Assembly (NCBI GenBank): GCA_003232175.1
Contig: QILX01000059.1
Location: forward strand, 1 to 9,521
DNA length: 9,521 nucleotides
From: Hyphomicrobiales bacterium
GTDB taxonomy: Bacteria > Pseudomonadota > Alphaproteobacteria > Rhizobiales > SZUA-8
Direction of reading: 5' to 3'
Under the pieces are notes generated by a model, which had not been told where the DNA came from, ran no database searches, and was given only the letters and a program-made list of their open reading frames with translations. Positions 6,544 to 9,521 of this stretch are shown here, piece after piece. Positions within the stretch are counted from its first letter, which is position 1. Every line of letters starts with the position of its first letter. A program made the position numbers and the translations under genes.

Positions 6544-6865
6544 ATCACTTGAGGAGGCCGCCCGGGTTCAGGGAATTTCCTGGATCAAGCGCATGTTTCA
6601 CATCATCATTCCAATGTCCACCAGCGGCCTGGTTGCCGGCATGATGCTGACCTTCATCACCGCCATGCGCGAGCTGTCACTAATTATCTTGCTGCTGACC
6701 CCGTCCACTATGGTCATGACCGGCCTTATCTTTGGTTATGAATCCGAGGACAAGGTCCAGCACGCCGGAGCGGTGACCCTGATACTTGTCTTGATAATTA
6801 TTGGCGTTAATCTGCTGGTTCGCCGGTTCTTTGGCGATGGTCTCACCAGCTTGCGCCAATCTTGA
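6332..6865 (+). CDS. FbpB/AfuB-type ABC transporter permease, C-terminal third (other side of the frame break)
   Basis: Carries the last four or so helices of the second permease domain. These include IAFAPYIFPSIALGAIYLGIF (9-29), a helix at about 38-54, one at about 98-122 and one at about 145-164. The second EAA loop, EEAARVQGISWIKRMFHIIIP (74-94), comes before the last two helices. The first ATG in this frame is at 6332 (MMSRGLESIA), but no ribosome site precedes it. Used alone, it would give a fragment without TM7 and TM8 of its domain. I therefore read it as the rest of the gene starting at 5077, not as an independent subunit. It ends with TGA at 6863-6865, 36 nt before the binding-protein gene. 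Confidence 0.8.
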   Translation: MMSRGLESIAFAPYIFPSIALGAIYLGIFSTSYGPMPALYGTFALLVLITTVKNLPFTSRTGISALLQIDKSLEEAARVQGISWIKRMFHIIIPMSTSGLVAGMMLTFITAMRELSLIILLLTPSTMVMTGLIFGYESEDKVQHAGAVTLILVLIIIGVNLLVRRFFGDGLTSLRQS

Positions 6866-6901
6866 TAAAAACGCCTTAAAACAACATGGGAGGAAATATC
6901 G

Positions 6902-8158
6902 ATGACTTTGAGTAAAACCCTGAAAACCCTGGCGATCAGCGCCGGGCTCGGCCTGATGCTGGGCGGCCTTGCGCAAGGCCAGATGGCCACGCAGCCCACC
7001 CCGCCGCCGGAAATGGATGCCTGGCTGAAGGCGGCCAAGCTTGGATCTTACGACACCGGCAAGCATGACTGGGCTGAAATTGAGAAGTTGGCCATTGAAG
7101 AAGGCGAGGTCATCATCTATTCGGCCTCATCGCGCATGGGCAAGGTGGCCTCGGCGTTCATGGAAAAATATCCCGGCATCAAGGCAACGTCCTATGATCT
7201 GGGCTCGGTGAAAACCATCGAAAAAACTGTTCGCGAGCAAAACGCCAACTTATTTAATGTCGACATCGTCACCACCGGTGGCTCGGGCCAGGTGATCCAT
7301 GAGCTGTGGGCCAAGAACCGCATCGTCAATTTTGTACCCGACATGTTCTACGACCGCATTCCGGCGGAGAACCGCGAGCCGGTGCTGATCCGGGTGCTTG
7401 AAGCGGTGGTGTTCATGTATAATGGCGAGGCCTATCCGGACCAGCCGCCGGTCAAGAATATGTGGGAGCTGACCGAGGCGCCCTGGAAGGGCAAGGTGGT
7501 GATGAAAGACCCCTTGCAATCGCTGACCAATTATATGGGTGTCGCCACGCTGGTGCAGAATGCCGACGAGCTGGCCGCGGCCTACAAACGATATACAGGC
7601 AAGGACATCGTGCTCTCTGACGGTGTGCCTGATGCGGGGTACGAGTACATCTACCGCCTTTTACGCAACGATCTGGTGATCCTGAAATCAGGCTCCAAGT
7701 CCGCCGCGGCTTCGGGCAAACCGGGACAGGCAAAACCGCCGACCTCTTTTGGCGCCATGACCTATTACCGCTACAATTTCTCCAGGGGTCTGGTGAACGC
7801 GTTCTACAAGGACATCGACCCGGCGGCCAAGATCATCTACCCGACCTATACGGCAATCGCCCGCCAGGCGCCCAATCCCAACGCCGCCAAGCTTTTCACC
7901 GCGTTTTTGCTCGGCAGCACGGAATTGACCGCCGATACCAAGCTGGAGAAACCCTACAAGGAAGGCCGCAGCGCCGAATTGCTCCTGGGCCTTTTGCCCT
8001 ATTTTGAGCCCGGCTCGAAAAGCCCGCGCGACGATGTGCCCTTCCCCGAGGGCGGCGACGCCTGGGATGCCATGAAAGCCTGGACGGTTGACCCTGATTT
8101 CATGTTCCGCGAAGGACCAAAGGTTCGTGATTTCTGGATCCAGGAATCCGCCGGCTAA
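6902..8158 (+). CDS. Periplasmic binding protein of the iron(III)/AfuA-type ABC transporter family
   Basis: Captures the transported ligand in the periplasm for the permease/ATPase pair encoded around it. The product is 418 residues. A signal peptide (KTLKTLAISAGLGLMLGG, about 5-22) has a likely cut near AQG at 24-26. A linker of about 40 residues (MDAWLKAAKLGSYDTGKHDW at 38-57) precedes the first lobe, which starts GEVIIYSASSR (68-78). Further family-like parts are VDIVTTGGSGQ (120-130), the MYNGEAYP segment (172-179), WKGKVVMKDP (195-204) and NAAKLFTAFLLGSTE (327-341). A YY pair at 288-289 recalls the tyrosines that bind Fe(III) in FbpA, but position alone does not prove iron. Members of this family also carry hexose phosphates, phosphonates or other anions, so the substrate is open. 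Start ATG 6902 has GGGAGGA at 6888-6894, spacing 7, a strong site that fits high expression. The next feature is a strong stem-loop after the stop. Confidence 0.88.
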   Translation: MTLSKTLKTLAISAGLGLMLGGLAQGQMATQPTPPPEMDAWLKAAKLGSYDTGKHDWAEIEKLAIEEGEVIIYSASSRMGKVASAFMEKYPGIKATSYDLGSVKTIEKTVREQNANLFNVDIVTTGGSGQVIHELWAKNRIVNFVPDMFYDRIPAENREPVLIRVLEAVVFMYNGEAYPDQPPVKNMWELTEAPWKGKVVMKDPLQSLTNYMGVATLVQNADELAAAYKRYTGKDIVLSDGVPDAGYEYIYRLLRNDLVILKSGSKSAAASGKPGQAKPPTSFGAMTYYRYNFSRGLVNAFYKDIDPAAKIIYPTYTAIARQAPNPNAAKLFTAFLLGSTELTADTKLEKPYKEGRSAELLLGLLPYFEPGSKSPRDDVPFPEGGDAWDAMKAWTVDPDFMFREGPKVRDFWIQESAG

Positions 8159-8172
8159 AACCTAACAACCAA

Positions 8173-8203
8173 CCCTGGAAGCCGCAATTTCCGGCTTCCA
8201 GGG
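8173..8203 (+). other. Strong intercistronic stem-loop after the binding-protein gene
   Basis: CCCTGGAAGCCG (8173-8184) pairs perfectly over 12 bp with CGGCTTCCAGGG (8192-8203) around a 7-nt loop. It starts 15 nt past the binding-protein stop and 108 nt before the ATPase start. No T run follows (ACTTCGCTTTC), so full intrinsic termination is unlikely. Stem-loops in this position are known in several ABC importer operons to protect the upstream message from 3' exonucleases, which leaves more binding protein than ATPase. That role is inferred here. Confidence 0.7.
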
Positions 8204-8280
8204 ACTTCGCTTTCAAAAACTACGGCGCCATCCTCGATCCAGCCGGATCGGATTGCGCCATTGTGGGGGACAATCACACC

Positions 8281-9384
8281 GTGCAGACCGTTCAACTCGC
8301 CGCTGTCGAAAAAAGCTATGGCCGCGAGAGGGCAGTGGCGCCAATCGACCTGACCATTGATCCTGGGTCTTTTGTAACCATCCTGGGGCCTTCGGGCTGC
8401 GGAAAAACCACTTTGCTGCGTTTGATCGCCGGGCTTGAAGAACCCGACGGAGGTGAGATTCAACTAGGCGGCGTAATGGTGTATTCGCGCCTGGGCGGCG
8501 TCGCCATACCGCCTGAGAAGCGCGGCATCGGCCTGATCTTTCAGAGTTACGCCCTGTGGCCGCATATGACCGTCGAGCGTAATGTCACCCTGGCGCTGAA
8601 GGAACAAAAGCTTCCCGCCGCTCAAATCGAGGACCGGCTTCTTCACGCCCTCAAAATGGTGCAGATGGACGAATACCGCCACCGGTTCCCTTCCGAGCTG
8701 TCAGGCGGCCAGCAACAACGCGTCGCGGTGGCGCGGCTCATCGCCATGCGTTCGACCATCCTTTTAATGGACGAGCCGCTTTCCAACCTTGACGCCATGT
8801 TGCGCACCGACATGCGCACCGAAATGAAACGCCTGCACAACCAGCTGGAAGCCACCACCGTCTATGTGACCCACGATCAGGTCGAGGCCCTGACTCTGTC
8901 CGACAAAATCGTGGTGATGAACAAGGGCGTGGTTCAGCAGCACGCAACGCCATTTGAAATCTACCACCATCCGGCCAATTTGTTCGTCGCCGAATTTATC
9001 GGCGACCCGCGGATCAACCTGCTGGACGGACGCTTCTGGAGCGACGGTGATGGACATGGCGTCGATCTGGGTTTCGTAAAATTGCCCCTGGACCGCTTGC
9101 CCGATGGCGCCGCGGACAAAGTGACCGCCGCCGTCCGGCCTGAAGCGGTGAAGGTATACCTGAAAAAAACGCAAGGGTGCTTGGAGGTCAAATTGGAAAT
9201 CGCCCAGCCTACGGGGTCGGAAACCATATTGTTCACCCGCATCGGCGATGTGGAGCTGACCGCGATAACGCCGGGTTTTGTTCCCATGGAAGCAGGCCGG
9301 CCGCTCTGGCTCGGCATCAAGGGCGAAACGTTGAATTTTTTTGATCCAGAAACCGGCAACCGCCTTGATCACGCGTCAGCATGA
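8281..9384 (+). CDS. ABC transporter ATP-binding protein, FbpC/PotA type with TOBE domain
   Basis: ATPase that powers the upstream permease and binding protein. All core motifs are intact in the 367-residue product (numbering from GTG 8281): Walker A GPSGCGKTT at 36-44, Q-loop IFQSYALWP at 86-94, signature LSGGQQQR at 140-147, Walker B ILLMDEP at 160-166, D-loop SNLD at 168-171, and switch VTHDQ at 196-200. A TOBE-type regulatory domain follows from about 245 (RINLLDG, then AVRPEAVKVYL). Start: a GTG at 8263 opens the frame, but the GTG at 8281 is preceded by GGGGGA (8265-8270) with 10-nt spacing and gives the usual short N-terminus (MQTVQLAAVEKSYG), so I prefer it. It is last in the operon, and its 3' end overlaps the converging HAD gene by 16 nt. 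Iron is the usual guess for this family, but the ATPase does not determine substrate. Confidence 0.92.
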   Translation: MQTVQLAAVEKSYGRERAVAPIDLTIDPGSFVTILGPSGCGKTTLLRLIAGLEEPDGGEIQLGGVMVYSRLGGVAIPPEKRGIGLIFQSYALWPHMTVERNVTLALKEQKLPAAQIEDRLLHALKMVQMDEYRHRFPSELSGGQQQRVAVARLIAMRSTILLMDEPLSNLDAMLRTDMRTEMKRLHNQLEATTVYVTHDQVEALTLSDKIVVMNKGVVQQHATPFEIYHHPANLFVAEFIGDPRINLLDGRFWSDGDGHGVDLGFVKLPLDRLPDGAADKVTAAVRPEAVKVYLKKTQGCLEVKLEIAQPTGSETILFTRIGDVELTAITPGFVPMEAGRPLWLGIKGETLNFFDPETGNRLDHASA

Positions 9385-9521
9385 GACCCGCCGCGCATAT
9401 ATGTCACCAGCGCCGTTAGCGCACTGAAATGTTCGATGACATGATCGGCCTGGACCGAGCTATCGTCGCGGTTAAAAGCAATTGTCATCATGCCGACGGC
9501 CTTGGCCCCCTCAAGCTCATC
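9369..9521 (-). CDS. HAD-superfamily hydrolase, C-terminal end (cut by window edge)
   Basis: Fifty residues, DELEGAKAVGMMTIAFNRDD then SSVQADHVIEHFSALTALV and a short tail. They match the end of the HAD Rossmann fold: the acidic D/E followed by EGAKAVGM (after motif IV), a strand (TIAFN), and the A-D-x-V-I-x-x-F-S-x-L closing helix. HAD enzymes are mostly phosphatases; the catalytic motifs lie outside the window, so activity and substrate are unknown. It converges on the ATPase gene, and the two coding regions overlap by 16 nt (9369-9384). It was identified by reading the reverse strand to the window end. Confidence 0.75.
   Translation of the reverse strand, partial: DELEGAKAVGMMTIAFNRDDSSVQADHVIEHFSALTALVTYMRGGSHADA

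Noticed and set aside
6332..6865. Independent small permease subunit starting at ATG 6332
   Set aside because: There is no ribosome site, its frame opens inside the upstream gene, and it would lack TM7 and TM8 of its own domain. A frame break in one fused gene explains it better.

Overview
The window is a roughly 58-65% GC bacterial chromosome segment, with one sharply AT-rich intergenic stretch. Its gene style (M19 dipeptidase beside a dipeptide ABC transporter, an FbpA/AfuA-type periplasmic protein with its own permease and ATPase, compact operons, GTG/TTG starts) suggests a proteobacterium, plausibly an alphaproteobacterium. That placement is inferred from protein style only. No rRNA, tRNA, CRISPR array, insertion sequence or phage gene was seen.

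Left part (1-3195, minus strand, read right to left): a peptide operon. A cytoplasmic M19 (renal/membrane-dipeptidase family) dipeptidase is followed by a family-5 (DppA/OppA-type) periplasmic peptide-binding protein, then by the first 147 codons of a DppB-type permease that runs off the window. A terminator-like hairpin with a T tail lies inside the first codons of the permease gene and could make the binding protein more abundant than the membrane parts. The logic is: capture a short peptide, import it, cleave it.

Middle (3196-5076): a divergent intergenic region with a near-perfect 20-bp palindrome (candidate operator), then a plus-strand MFS exporter-like protein with a histidine-rich C-terminal tail. 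After it comes a gene-free stretch of about 350 bp, about 31% GC over 4741-4980, holding a weak terminator-like hairpin, a good sigma70-like promoter and a small hairpin in the leader of the next operon.

Right part (5077-9384, plus strand): an FbpABC/AfuABC-type ABC importer operon in the order permease, periplasmic binding protein, ATPase. The permease is a fused 12-TM protein whose reading frame is broken between TM8 and TM9. The two halves lie in different frames, so the gene is either a pseudogene or carries a one-base assembly/sequencing error. A strong 12-bp stem-loop separates the binding-protein gene from the ATPase gene. The ATPase gene ends overlapping, tail to tail, the last codons of a minus-strand HAD-family hydrolase that enters from the right edge.

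I did not find a convincing unknown multi-gene system. The items most worth checking are the frame break, the in-gene terminator, the operator palindrome and the AT-rich island.
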